Both the position numbers and the translations under genes were made by a program. Shown here piece after piece: positions 43,401-55,380 of a DNA stretch of 64,000 nucleotides. The DNA lies in NCBI GenBank assembly GCA_020310875.1, contig CM035414.1, forward strand, positions 199,939,260-200,003,259, written 5' to 3'. Origin of the DNA: Ceratopteris richardii. Its lineage: Eukaryota > Streptophyta > Polypodiopsida > Polypodiales > Pteridaceae. The notes below the pieces were generated by a model that was not told the origin of the DNA, made no database searches, and saw nothing but the letters and a program-made list of their open reading frames with translations. Each line of letters starts with the position of its first letter. The first letter of the stretch is position 1.

Positions 43401-44941
43401 TGACACTTCTTTAGTTACTAAGCATTCTATTTATCTTGCCAAAGACTTATCACTTGAAGAGCCATCATCATATGAAGAGGCAAATACCAAGGCAGAATGG
43501 AAGGAGGCTATGGATGAAGAAATTGAAGCATTCAAGGAGAATGATACTTGGGAGCTGGTGCCAAAGAAGAAGTCTATGAAGGTAATTGGTTCTAGATGGA
43601 TCTACAAGATCAAGAGAAATTCAGATGGATCAATTAGCAGGCACAAAGGTAGACTTGTGGATAAGGATTTTGCACAAACCCAAGGAGTTGATTATGAAGA
43701 AACCTTCTCACTTGTGGCCAAAATGCCAACCATCAGGGTATTGGTAAGTGTGGCTGCATCAAATAATTGGAACATGTACCAATTGGATGTAAAACATGCA
43801 TACTTAATGGCTGGATTTTAGAGGAAGTTTACATGGCTCAACCTCCTGGTTATGAGGACCCAAACAAGGTAAATCATGTGTGTAAAATGAACAAAGCTCT
43901 TTATGGATTGAAGCAGGCACCTAGGGCATGGATCCATAGGTTGACTACATACCTTCAAGATCAAGGATTCATCATGAGTAAAGCAGATACTTCTCTGTTT
44001 GTTAAGAGAAGTAATTTAGAGGTGATATACCTATGTGTGTATGTTGATGATATCATACTTACAGGTAATGATGCTAATGGCATCAAGCAGATCAAGAATC
44101 AAATGATGTAGGAGTTCAAAATCAGTGATCTAGGGTCACTAAAATATTTTCTTGTACTTGAGTTAGTCTATACAAATTCTAGAATTTATATCACTCAAAG
44201 AAAGTATGTGTAGGATATGTTGAAGAAGTTTCACTTGGAGGATGCCAAGATAGTAAGCACTCCTATGGAGGTAAACCAAAAATTAAGTGCTCATGAAGGT
44301 GATATACTTGAAAATATTACAGGATACCAAAGCATAGCGGGAAACCCAAACTATGCTACATTGACAAGGATTGACATTGCTTATGGAGTAAGTGTCTTAA
44401 GTCAATTTATGCACAAACCTAGAGTACCTCACTTGGAAGCTACCAAGAGAATTTTGAAGTACCTTAAGGGCACTCAAAATCAGATGCAGATTGGGTGGGT
44501 TGCAAAGATGATAGAAGGAGTACCTCATGTTATCTCTCTTTTGTAGGTGACAAGCCCATTTCATGTTCTTCCAAGAAGCAACCTATTGTTGCTTTATCTT
44601 CAACAGAGGCTGAATATAGAGGACTAGCCAATGCTACTCAAGAAGCTATATGGATTAGAATACTATATGTAGATTTAGGATTACATGCTAACTCTGCAAT
44701 GATTTTTGGAGATAATACAAGTCCTTTACATATTGCAGCAAATCCTATCTATCATGCTAGGACCAAACATATAGAGGTCCACTATCATTATGTGAGAGAG
44801 AAGCTGTTGAGCAAAGAAATTCAGTTGGCATATGTATCAACTAATATGCAATGTGCAGACTTATTGACCAAAGCACTTGATGGCACTAAACTTTGTAGGT
44901 TTAAAGCTATGATTGGATTGCAAGACATTCAAGAGGATTGA
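43401..44941 (+). pseudogene. Copia-2 reverse transcriptase and RNase H
   Basis: RT: WKEAMDEEIEAF (43500), SRWIYKIKRN, DYEETFSLVAKM, MYQLDVKHAYL (frameshift near 43805), KALYGLKQAPRAW, and an intact YVDDIILTG (about 44040-44065). A TAG at 44109 precedes EFKISDLGSLKYF. Another stop occurs at 44213. RNase H: KDDRRSTSCY, SSTEAEYRGL, FGDNTS, HARTKHIEVHYHYVREKLL, DLLTKALDG, ending at 44939. RT and RNase H active-site residues are kept, but at least three frameshifts and three stops break the polyprotein. Confidence 0.88.
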
Positions 44942-44967
44942 TGAAGAAGACCAAGCCAAGATGTTTG

Positions 44968-45929
44968 GCTTGAGGGGGAGCTGTTGGTGCAAGAACCATT
45001 GCTTATGGAGTTTCATCTTTAATCCTTTGTAAAAGTCCATTGACTTGAAAGAATCTTGTAAATCCCCTAAACTCGTGGAGTTAGTTAGAATGAAAAGCTA
45101 CGACTTCATTTAGAGAGAATCTCCTAGATTAAGGGATCACTTTTTGATGAGAGCCAAGTTTGAGTTCAAATTCACATTTTTAATGGAACATGTATAAAAG
45201 ATGATTGTAACATCTGGCGGTGTGTCTCTCCATTCTAGAGCCTTTAGTTGATCAAATTGTAGAGAATGTGTGGCTCACTTCATTGCCTACAACTTTCACT
45301 ATCATTGGGCATTGATTATCATGCCAATGATCATGTATAACATTGTCATATAATACAATAGATCATTGCTTATATCTGTTGATCTCTCTGTCATAGTCCC
45401 TCAGAACAATGTTCTTATCTTGCTCATATCTCACTCATTATGCCACCATTTTCAATGTTCTATGGTTTGTTGGATTCAGCTCTAAGTCTGCTACATGGTT
45501 TGAAGACATTGCATTCAGTGGATTAGGAGAAAAGTGCCTCGACGTGGTCATAAGTCATTCTCTGCAGAGGTCCTAAAAAATCAGGGGTAATGCTACACTT
45601 CTAAATTGATTGCTTTGTGTATAGTCAATCATTTTAAGTGATTCCACTTGAAATCATTATCTCTTTAAGCTAACTAGATATCTCCAGAAGGAATTTTTCT
45701 AATTCCCACTGTAATGGGAGTTCTGAGCTTAACAAGCAGCATGTGCGTGAACCAAAATAGAAGGTTTTTGATGATTTGTCAATTGCTAAGTTATCTGTTT
45801 TGGATCAATCATTACATGGATCATCTCCAAAGTACATAGGAACTTATTTAGTGACATTGGAAAGCTAAAAGGGTCTACAACTCAACTCAGAAGTGAAAGA
45901 GGGCTGGTACAATGCAATGATTAGCAGTA
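44968..45929 (+). repeat. Copia-2 polypurine tract and truncated 3' LTR
   Basis: The polypurine tract ttgagggggag (about 44970-44980) primes plus-strand DNA. The LTR begins TGTTGGTGC at 44982 and matches the 5' LTR until 'gattag' at about 45929, where it ends about 50 bp short. Confidence 0.85.
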
Positions 45930-46830
45930 AGGTAGACATTTATAGAGTATGCATGTAATTACACAACATCCATTTAATACTAGCTTACAAAACCATCTAT
46001 TCTTAAGCATACAATTGGTCAATAATCAAGATGGGAAGATTGATTGTTAATCCCACAGTCGTTGCTACATACAAACATAGTCAAATTTTCTTGTGGGGTT
46101 GGGTGAAGCAGTCCTACCCTAGAAATGCAAAATGTTGCATGCAAATCCTAACTGGCATTGATAGCTCAAGTGTCATCACAGCCATGTCTTTTAACTTCAC
46201 CACCTTCCTCTCCTTTGTGTTCTTAAGCATTAAAGGCTCCTTATGTGAAGGAATATGCTCACCTTGCATATTTAGGGCTTCTCAAACCAAATTTTGGGTG
46301 CGTTTGAAATTTTTCATTTCGTTGTTGCATCGTAACAAAGGGATTACAAATGTTCTTGGCACATCTTTCACTGTGCTAGCTTGTAATGTAGACACAAGAT
46401 AATAACATCTCGAAAAATCAAGTTTGGGCAATCACTCCTAGATGTATTTATATAGACCTACCCGTTGCCTAATTCCTTGGAGTTTTGAAGTATTTTGGAA
46501 TAGGTCAGACTCTCGTGAGAAGAATTGAAACCAGCCCCAAATGTTGTTGAACTCACATTTATATTCCCAAATGTAACCAACATCACTAAGTGATCCTCAC
46601 ATCTTATTGAACCAATGTAAATGTATATTCACTTTTTTTGTGCAGCCAATAGGGGGATCTTGAAGTGGTATCTGCCTCATGTGGAATTCCACCTGCCTCT
46701 TTGTAGGGAGTTCAGATATTGGAAAGCTAGCAATGTCAATTGGTTGTGACCTTCTCCTTGCCTCGGCCATGATGAAAGAGGTCGTAGATGTCACTTAAAT
46801 CTGCTAGAAGAAATGACTCATATCAGTATT
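45930..46830 (-). pseudogene. Unidentified relic, segmental copy B
   Basis: From 46794 the minus strand reads FIMAEARRRSQPIDIASFPI, then RQVEFHMRQIPLQDPPIGC, a TGA at 46597, then EYKCEFNNIWGWFQFF, SRCYYLVSTLQASTVKDVPR and EMKNFKRTQNLV, thinning out at about 46020. Roughly 250 codons with about five stops. The TGA is also in copy A. Homology with copy A starts at about 46226; the part further left has no match in A. I cannot name the protein; no retroelement catalytic motif is seen. Confidence 0.45.
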
Positions 46831-47349
46831 TGTTGAGTTTATATGATGTCGCGGCAAAAGCTTGTTCACTAACAAGACTGCGGAAAGTTGCCATGCCTCA
46901 ACTAGAACTAAGCTAGAGTGATATTAGAACACCTCTATAATCATCAATAGCTCAACCTTCTGAAACAGAAAATTCACTTTACCTAATGTTTTGCGTTTCC
47001 TTCAAACTTTAATTATGAACTGATTTACTTCAACCTTTACACTACTGTGTTTGCTTACAGTTAAATAATCTTTCCATTACTTAACTGTGTCAAAACTGTG
47101 TTTTGAACTCACCGTAATTTCATTGGAACTTCACCAGAATTCCATCGGACTATTACTCGACTGTCACCATAATCTTACCGGAATTGACTGTAATTCTATT
47201 TGTAATTACTTCAATTGTGTATACATGAGATAAGGAAGTAATACCTAAGCTTCCTTCACTGAATGAACTCTTTCTGAAGTTTGAGAAAAAACTTCACCAG
47301 TTCTAGATGTCTTTCATGGTTAGACTTTGTACTGTGTACATGTCCCGTT

Positions 47350-48407
47350 TGTTGGAGAAACAATCACTAATTGGACATATATTTGAAGGTCAAATCTTAG
47401 GAAGAAAACCCCATGCCTATGTGAAGGGACAAATTCACAAGTGTATCATATTTGTAAAGTTAGTTCACTTTAGTTCTAGAAGTTTTTTAAAATCATGAGA
47501 GTACGAAAATCTATATAAGTTAGTTTGTATCAACTGACGTGGAGAGAGAGAGAATAGAGAGAAGAAGTAGAAGAAGGAGTTCATTATATTCGACTGAGTG
47601 TAGTCAGGCTTCTCTGAGTGAGAAAGCATCTGTAAAACTTCTGAGTTTCCATAGGTATAAGAAAGAACTGAGTAAAGTTCTGTGTATGAGTCTCTCTCCA
47701 TCATCTCCTTGCCTACTGTGTGATGAATTAAAAAGTTCAAGTTTTCTGAGCAATTCGATGCCTGACATCGAATCTTGGCTGATAAGTCATTGTTTTCATT
47801 CTCTGTGTGTTACCTGTTGTTGAATCTTCTAAAACATGAAGTTTGTGGAGCAACTCGATGCCTGGCATCGAGTTTCAGCATAAAGTGGATGCCCGGCATC
47901 GACTTCTAGCATACAAGTGGTCTTCTTCATGTGTGTGTAAAAGAGAGTATTTCTGGTGCAGAAAAAGGGCCTAAAAAAGCTCAAAGTCGATGCCTGGCAT
48001 CGACCTTGACTGAAATTCGATGTTAGGCATCGAATTTTTATTTTTAGACACCCAGGAATACTAAAACAGGCAAAAATTTCCAGTTTTGGAAGGTCATACA
48101 TGGTCATCTTGTGAGGACCATAACTTGAGTTCTAGAGATCCTTTTGATTCATATGATAGCTTGTTGGAAAGCTCTACTCTTCTAGTTTTAGCCCATAAAT
48201 TTTCATGGAGAAATAATATGTGAGCTAGGAGAAATTAGCAAAATACTGAAGGTATGTCATTTCGGTGACTAGGAATTTCTGTAGAAGCAGAGTTCTCACT
48301 TTAGGCTATCATTTCTCAAAGTTTGGAGTGGCAATGAGTTAATGGTGACCATAGAGGTGTTCTAGTGTCACATTAATTCATTTCTTGTGGTGTTTCATAC
48401 ATCAACA
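47350..48407 (+). repeat. Copia-1 5' LTR with five palindromes
   Basis: TATATAA at 47512-47518 is the likely TATA box. Downstream, five palindromes of the type TCGATGCCTGGCATCGA lie at 47754-47772, 47854-47872, 47885-47903, 47986-48004 and 48014-48036. Short frames in the LTR (for example 47539-47823) are not genes. Confidence 0.94.
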
Positions 48408-48409
48408 AG

Positions 48410-48421
48410 TGGTATCAGAGC
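48410..48421 (+). other. Copia-1 primer-binding site
   Basis: TGGTATCAGAGC, an exact complement to the initiator tRNA-Met 3' end, two bases after the LTR. Confidence 0.93.
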
Positions 48422-48618
48422 AGAAAGATTCTCGAGAGCAGAAGACGACAAAGGTACGAGAAGTTTTGTAAAGTTTTCCATTAAAGTTTGAAAGGTGAAG
48501 CATTTGAAGACACAAGGCATCAAAAGGTTACTTCAAAAGTATCCTCATACACAAAGAACTTCAAAAGGTATTATCCTTTATCCTTTAAGCTCACAGGTTG
48601 CAGCAGAAGGAAAGAACT

Positions 48619-49594
48619 ATGGCAGATCATATCTCCATTGACAAACTGGACAGAGATAATTACCCCGCATGGGTAATGAGAATGGAAGCCTTACTTATGA
48701 GTAAGGATCTCATGATATATGTTACAGGTGAAGAAGAGAAGCCAGTATTTGAAGATGAAGGCCAACCAAAGAAAGAGGAACTTGATGCTTTAAAGCATTG
48801 GCAGAAGAAGGATGCAAGTGCAAAAGCCTACATCTACAATACAATCTCAGATCATTTGCTACCACACATCAGAGGATTGGAATCATCTGAAGTATCATTT
48901 CCAAAGCACTACTAAAGCACGGAAAGCAAGTCTATGGTCAGAGTTTACAACATTCAAGAAGAAGCCAAGTCAAAGTATTAGTGATTATGTCACTAAGATG
49001 AAGGATCTTGCAGATAGTCTTGGATCCATAGATGAAGATGTTGAAGATCACAGATTGATTGCTCAGCTACTTGCAGGTTTGAGAGGAGATGAAAGGTGGA
49101 AACCTTTTGTCTTATCAACAAAACTTTCATTAAATCATTATGTTCCAGATTTGAACCAGTTGCTTGGTTTGATGCTCACATATGAGCAAGACTTGAAGGG
49201 AGATGGAGATAAAGGACAAAGTTCTGCAATGTACATGAAGAACAAGAAGAAAGGAGATAAAGGTAAAGCAAAGGATGAAGAGGAGTCTAGTTCTCAAGCT
49301 TATTATGCAAGAGGTAAAGGCACTGACAGAGGAAGAGCAAGAGGTTTTGGAAGAGGTAGAGGTAATCAAAATAACAACAAAAAGGCTTGCTGGATCTGTG
49401 GATTGAGTAATCATTTGGCTCATGACTGTTGGCACAACCAACAAGGATCAAATCAAAATCAGAACAACAATAGCAGAGGCCGAGGTGGAAGATATCAAAG
49501 TAATTTCCAAAGAGGTAGACAAAGTCAAAGAGGAGGCTATGGAAGAGGTGGAGGAAGAAGTTGGGGACAAAATCAATCCTACAACACCACCTAA
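48619..49594 (+). pseudogene. Copia-1 gag
   Basis: ATG at 48619 gives MADHISIDKLDRDNYPAW, matching the Copia-2 gag start. Near 48886 a deletion removes part of the GTW-type block and shifts the frame (HIRGLES to WNHLKYHF). The rest reads on through DYVTKMKDLADSL, a Lys-rich region, RG-rich repeats and the knuckle CWICGLSNHLAHDC (about 49387-49428) to TAA at 49592. The same frame continues into protease after that TAA, so it is probably a mutated Gln codon. Confidence 0.9.
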
Positions 49595-51142
49595 TACAAC
49601 TATGCAAATGACACACAGAATGAAAGTCATACATCATTGATGATGAACTCAATCAGCACATCAGATAAAGAAGATCTAAAGGTATTTTACATTGACTCTG
49701 GATGTTCTAATCATTTGTCAGGAAACATAGAATTGATGTCAGAATTGGAAAAAGGCATTTCTAGTCACACAGTTCAAACAGGTGATAATACAAGACATAG
49801 TGTACATTCAATTGGAAAAGTGAAATGCAAGAGTGGAACAGATTTGCTAACCAATGTTTTGTATGTTCCTACAATACCTAAAAACTTGATTAGTGTGGGA
49901 TAGGTAGTTGAAAAAGGTTTTCAAGTCAGGTTTACAAATGAAGGAGTATTTGTTGAAGATCTAGAGAATGGGTATAATCAGATTGTCTCTGGTAAGAAAG
50001 AAGGTAGACTCTTTACTTTAAGAGTGCAAGGGAATATTGGTCAAGCTTTGCTTACACATGGTGAAGGAGTGATTACAGAACTTGATCTCTGGCATAAGAG
50101 ATTAGGTCATTTCAATGAAAGAGGAATTAAAGCTATGGTTGCTAATCAGTCTGTACTAGGATTACCAAATGTGCAAAGTCAACATATGGTTTATAAATGT
50201 GAAGCATGTCAAATGGGTAAAACACATAGGTTACCATTTCAAAAGAAAGGTTTCAAACATGATGGAGTACTTGAGCTCATTCATACAGATGTATGGGGAC
50301 CAACAAAAGAAGGATCTATCAGTGGCTCAAGGTACTATGTTCTTTTTATTGATGATGCTACAAGATGGATAACATTATATGTTTTGAAGGAAAGATCAGA
50401 AGTGTTTGGAGCTTTCAAGCATTTTCATGCATATGCAGAGAGAGTCACAGGTCAAAAGCTTAAGAGACTGAGGTCTGATGGAGGGGGAGAATACTTCTCC
50501 CAAGAGTTCAATGATTATCTTTGGAATGCAGGTATTAAGAGAGAAATAACCTGCAGGTATACACCACAACAAAATGGTGTAGCAGAAAGAAGGAACAGGA
50601 CTTTGGTTGAGTTTGCTAGAGCTATGCTAAAGGAGAAGAACTGTCCAAATTATCTTTGGGCTGAGGCTGTAAATACAGCCACATATCTTATGAATAGATT
50701 ACCATGTGCAGCTCTGAATGGAATGACTCCATATGAAGCTTGGTGGGGTAAGAAACCAACACTAGATCATTGTAGAGTGTTTGGATCAATTGCATATGCT
50801 TATGTGCCATCACAGCTTAGGCATAAACTTGAACCAAAGGCAGAAAAATATGTGTTCATTGGTTATGATGAAAAGCAGATGGGTTACAGGTTGTGGAATC
50901 CTTTAACCAAACAATTTCTTGTTTCTAGAGATGTTACATTTGATGAACAGAAAAATTGGTATGCAGATCAATGTCATACAGCTGAAGAATTTGAAGAAGA
51001 GGTAAGAAGATGTGAGAAAGGAAAATCAATTGTGCAGGTGAATAGAATAGAGATGAAGACTATATGCAAGCAAGTACATCCAGAAGTGGATCAACAAGAA
51101 GAAATGAAGAAGCTCCTATATTTGATGAAGAGGTGTATCTAG
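49595..51142 (+). pseudogene. Copia-1 protease and integrase
   Basis: Protease active site FYIDSGCSNHLSGN (about 49688-49730). TAG at 49901 stands where Copia-2 has Gln in VGQIMEKG. Integrase from 50024 is open for over 330 codons: zinc region WHKRLGHFNE...CEACQMGK (about 50090-50220), Asp in HTDVWGP (about 50281-50301), FIDDATRW, SDGGGEYFS, and NGVAERRNR with catalytic Glu (about 50572-50600). The C-terminal linker changes frame near 51050. The integrase core itself has no visible lesion. Confidence 0.92.
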
Positions 51143-52795
51143 ACACTTATGAAGAATGTGAACCAAGAAGGTCAAGCAGGACAAGAAAACAACCAGAAAG
51201 GTATTCTTATGATACTTCTTACATAACTCAGAAGAACTATGCATATATGGTCAAAGATGATGAAGAACCTCAGAACTATGATGAAGCTAAAGGTAAGAAG
51301 CAATGGGAAGAAGCAATGAAGGAAGAGTTAATGCATTAGAGGAGAACAAGACATGGGAACTTGTTCCTAAACCAAATGGTAAGAAGGTTATTGGAAATAA
51401 ATGGGTTTATAAAGTGAAGAAGCTTGCAGATGGAAGTATAGCTAGATACAAAGCTAGATTGGTGGTGAAAGGCTATGCCCAGACCTATGGCATAGATTAT
51501 GATGAGACATTCAGTCCTGTAGCTAAGATGTCAACTATAAGGACAATTATTGCTATTGTAGCTTCAAAAGGATGGACTTTGAGTCAACTAGATATAAAGA
51601 ATGCATTCTTGAATGGATACATATCAGATGAGGTATACATGGAACAACCTCAAGGATTTATAGATTCCAGGTATCCAAATTTTGTTTCCAGGTTGAGAAG
51701 AGCATTGTATGGATTGAAGCAAGCTCCAAGAGCTTGGAACTATAGACTGGTGAAGTATCTCAATGATCTTGGATATCAAAGTTCAAAAGCAGATTCAAGT
51801 CTACTTATCAAAAGAACAGAGGAAGGTACAATCTACATTTGTATTTATGTAGATGACATTATAATCACAGGTACTTCAGATGAAGGAATCAAGGAGGTAA
51901 AGAGATTACTTGAAAAAGAATTCAAGATCAGTGACCTAGGAAAGTTATCATACTTTCTTGGAATGGAAGTTGCTTATACAGATCATGGCATATATGTGTC
52001 ACAAGAAAGGTATCTTCTGAACTTGTTGAAGAAGTTTGATATGGAAAATTGCAGAGAAGCTTCAACTCCACTTGAAGTTAATCACAAGCTCAGTAAATAT
52101 GATGGTGCAGACTACAAAGATATGAGGAAGTATCAATCTCTTGTGGGTAGTTTGATTTATGCTACACTAACAAGACCTGAACTTAGTTATGTAGTGGGAG
52201 TTTTGTCACAATTCATGCATTGTCCAAAGGACCCACATTGGATTGCAGGTCAAAGAGTTCTCAGATATATCAAAGGAAATATAAAGGAAGGATTATATTA
52301 TCCTTTTACATCAGATTTGAAGTTGAGAGCCTACAGTGACTCAGACTGGGCAGGTAACCAAGATGACAGAAGATCAACTCATGGTTACATGATATACATT
52401 GGTGATAAGCTTGTAAGTTGGTGTTCAAAGAAACAACATACAGTAGCATTATCATCAACTGAAGCTGAGTACAAAGGACTTGTGGAAGCAGCTAAGGAGG
52501 TCATATGGATGCAGACATTGTTCAAGAGCTTAGGCATTGATCAAGGTACACCTACAATACATGGAGATAATATGAGTTCACTTTATCTTGCAGCAAATCC
52601 AATTTTTCATGCAAGGACAAAGCACATAGAGATACAGTATCATTTTCTCAGAGAAAAGGTAATGGAGAAAAAATTGAAGTGGAGTATATTTCTACTAAAG
52701 ATCAGTTAGCAGACATAATGACAAAGAGCTTGGATGGTGTGAAGACCAGCAGATTCAAAAGCATGGCAGGAGTAAAAGAAAAGAAGATGATATGA
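51143..52795 (+). pseudogene. Copia-1 reverse transcriptase and RNase H
   Basis: After a one-base frameshift near 51327 the RT is open for over 450 codons: NKWVYKVKKL, DYDETFSPVAKM, LSQLDIKNAFLNGY, RALYGLKQAPRAW, an intact YVDDIIITG (about 51846-51872), KISDLGKLSYFLGMEV. RNase H follows with YSDSDWAG (about 52335), SSTEAEYKGL (about 52455), HGDNMSS and HARTKHIEIQYHFLRE. A frameshift in an A6 run near 52675 separates the last block (DQLADIMTKSLDG), which ends at TGA 52793-52795. Catalytic residues of RT and RNase H are retained. Confidence 0.92.
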
Positions 52796-52820
52796 AGAAA
52801 CAGTGAATGTCAATTAGTGA

Positions 52821-52832
52821 TTGAGGGGGAGC
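52821..52832 (+). other. Copia-1 polypurine tract
   Basis: ttgagggggagc, directly before the 3' LTR. Confidence 0.88.
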
Positions 52833-53894
52833 TGTTGGAGAAACAATCACTAATTGGACATATATTTGAAGGTCAAATCTTAGGAAGAAAACCCCATGCC
52901 TATGTGAAGGGACAAATTCACAAGTGTATCATATTTGTAAAGTTAGTTCACTTTAGTTCTAGAAGTTTTTTAAAATCACGAGAATACGAAAATCTATATA
53001 AGTTAGTTTGTATCAACTGACGTGGAGAGAGAGAGAATAGAGAGAAGAAGTAGAAGAAGGAGTTCATTATATTCGACTGAGTATAGTTGGGCTTCTCTGA
53101 GTGAGAAAGCATCTATAAAACTTCTGAGTTTCCATAGCTATAAGAAAGAACTGAGTAAAGTTCTGTGTATGAGTCTCTCTCCATCATCTCCTTGCTTGCC
53201 TATTGTGTGATGAATTAAAAAGTTCAAGTTTTCTGAGCAATTCGATGCCTGGCATCGAATCTTGGCTGATAAGTCATTGTTTTCATTCTCTGTGTGTTAC
53301 CTGTTGTTGAATCTTCTAAAACATGAAGTTTGTGGAGCAACTCGATGCCTGACATCGAGTTTCATCATAAAGTGGATGCCCGGCATCGACTTCTAGCATA
53401 CAAGTGGTCTTCTTCATGTGTGTGTAAAAGAGAGTATTTCTGGTGCAGAAAAAGGGCCTAAAAAAGCTCAAAGTCGATACCCAACATCGACCTTGACTGA
53501 AATTCGATGCTAGGCATCGAATTTTTATTTTTAGACACCCAAGAATACTAAAACAGGCAAAAGTTTCCAGTTTTAGAAGGTCATACAGGGTCATCTTGTG
53601 AGGGCCATAACTTGAGTTCTAGAGATCCGTTTGATGCATATGATAGCTTGTTGGAAAGCTCTACTCTTCTAGTTTTAGGCTATAAAGTTTCATGGAGAAA
53701 TAATATGTGAGCTAGGATAAATTAGCAAAATACGGAAGGTATGTCATTTCGGTGACTAGGAATTTCTGTAGAAGCAAAGTTCTCACTTTAGGCTATCATT
53801 TCTCAAAGTTTGGAGTGGCAATGAGTTAATGGTGACCATAGAGGTGTTCTAGTGTCACATTAATTCATTTCTTGTGGTGTTTCATACATCAACA
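52833..53894 (+). repeat. Copia-1 3' LTR with five palindromes
   Basis: Counterpart of 47350-48407. Palindromes at 53241-53259, 53341-53359, 53372-53390, 53474-53492 and 53502-53524; TATATAA at 52995-53001. Confidence 0.94.
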
Positions 53895-54544
53895 CCGTTC
53901 ACAAAACTCTTTTGATCAGTTTGTAGTTCAGACTCCTAGCTTCAAGATGAGCTATCACTCATGAAAATCTTTACATTGTGTTGTGAGATCTAACTTGTAG
54001 ATGTACCGGAAAAACTTTACTGAGAAAACTGTAACTGTTAACTAACTTTCACAGTAACATGAAATTACTCAGATTTCTTCATACACGAAGAATGCGCTCA
54101 AACTTCCACATGAACATGTGTTTTCTATTAGAGAAGATGTGTAAAAAATAGCTTGGCCTCACTTTGCTCATAGATATGGAAAACTCTCCTACTCTGAGTA
54201 GTTATTCCTTACCATCTCTCTCAGATGAATACCAGATAGTTCAGCTTCTATTATTCATCTCTACATACGCAATCTCTGGCGTCTTCTATAGATGCACTTC
54301 TAAGCTTTCTATCTGAGCTCTATTTTTTCTTCTTCTATGCACACTCTCTACTCTCTTATATACATTTTAATCCAAGATTCAAAACTCGTACTTCTGGAAG
54401 TTTCTACACTGTATATTACAGTCGTGAATTTGTCCCTTCACTAAGGCTTGTTTTTCTGAATGCTTTGTTTCTGCTTCTCTTTGTCTTTCTTCGTCTTTAT
54501 GTCTTTCTGTATGTCAAATTTGTGAGTGATTCTTCAACAGTATT

Positions 54545-55380
54545 GTCACAAAGAACCATTGAGATCTTGTTCCAAGGAAACACCAACATGATGTATTTAA
54601 CTCAGTGTATTACATTAGTGTGGGCTTGAGTGTTGTGAATCATGCATTATTAAGGCAATTATGAATTGAATGCATACTCAAGAAATGCAAATGACTGTGC
54701 ATGCAGCTAACAATGTACTGAACCAAGACTATGGTGCCTATTCTAACCTTTGGACCTAAGGATCTTGTGCTCAAAAGCTAAAATTAAACAAGTAATGAGG
54801 TCACAAAAATAATAATAACATAACGGTAGGTAGTGTGTATAAGCACACCGATCAAGGGAAATTGGCTTGCTTTGGTGGAACAAGTTGAATATGCAAAATG
54901 GTTGCAAATGGCACATATAGATGCAGTGAAGCAGCATCATTCTAAGCATTTGAACCCTATAGATTCTGTGAAGGTTAGGCGTATATTGGCCAACCATGGA
55001 AGCAAATGTCCATGGGATGTGCAAGGAATGCCCAATTTGTAGTATTAAAACCATGGAAGAAGATGCCCATGGGATGTGCAAGGAATTCCCAATTTGTAAT
55101 GTAATGCAAGTAGTGTGTATAAGCACACTGATCAAGGCATATTGGCTTGCTGTGTGGAAGAAGATGAATATAAAAAATGATTGCAAATACCACATATAGG
55201 TGCATTGAAGCAACATTATTCCAAGCATTCAAACCCTACAAATTCTATGAAGATTAGGCATATATTGGCCAACCATGGAAGCAGATATCCATTGGATGTG
55301 CAAGGAATGCCCAATCTATAGTGTTAAAACTGCCAGGGGAACATGCCACTCTATAGCAAATATTGTTAATACTAGATTCT
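54545..55380. repeat. 278-bp tandem duplication in copy B
   Basis: Continues copy B after the solo LTR. Two units (about 54830-55110 and 55111-55330) match those of copy A. As in A both strands are open, including 161 codons on the minus strand, but no domain is seen. Confidence 0.75.

Larger units (their letters stand above)
39763..45929 (+). mobile_element. Copia-2: near-complete copia element
   Basis: LTRs at 39763-40815 and 44982-45929 (the second truncated at its right end) surround gag, protease, integrase, RT and RNase H in copia order. The left LTR starts TATTGGTG where the right one starts TGTTGGTG, and it has about 65 bp not in the right LTR (39773-39838). No target duplication can be read because of the truncation. 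A hand count over 340 bp gives about 6-7% difference between the LTRs. The closest relative in the window is Copia-1. Confidence 0.9.
47350..53894 (+). mobile_element. Copia-1: complete copia element with CCGTT target duplication
   Basis: 6,545 bp with LTRs 47350-48407 and 52833-53894, both TGTTGGAG...CATCAACA. CCGTT occurs at 47345-47349 and 53895-53899. It has a primer site, gag, protease, integrase, RT, RNase H and a polypurine tract in copia order. By hand count the LTRs differ at about 30 of 1,058 positions plus one 4-bp indel, so this is the youngest dated insertion in the window. The coding region carries about four frameshifts and two stops. Confidence 0.95.
46831..54539. mobile_element. 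Solo LTR (about 1.16 kb) split by Copia-1
   Basis: TGTTGAG (46831) to TTCAACA (54539) is flanked by GTATT (46826-46830 and 54540-54544). Removing Copia-1 and one CCGTT leaves about 1,159 bp (46831-47349 plus 53900-54539) with TG...CA ends and no coding sequence, i.e. a solo LTR. Copy A has one GTATT and no insert at 36118-36122. A TATATA at about 54357 would fit plus orientation, but the strand is not proven. Confidence 0.88.
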
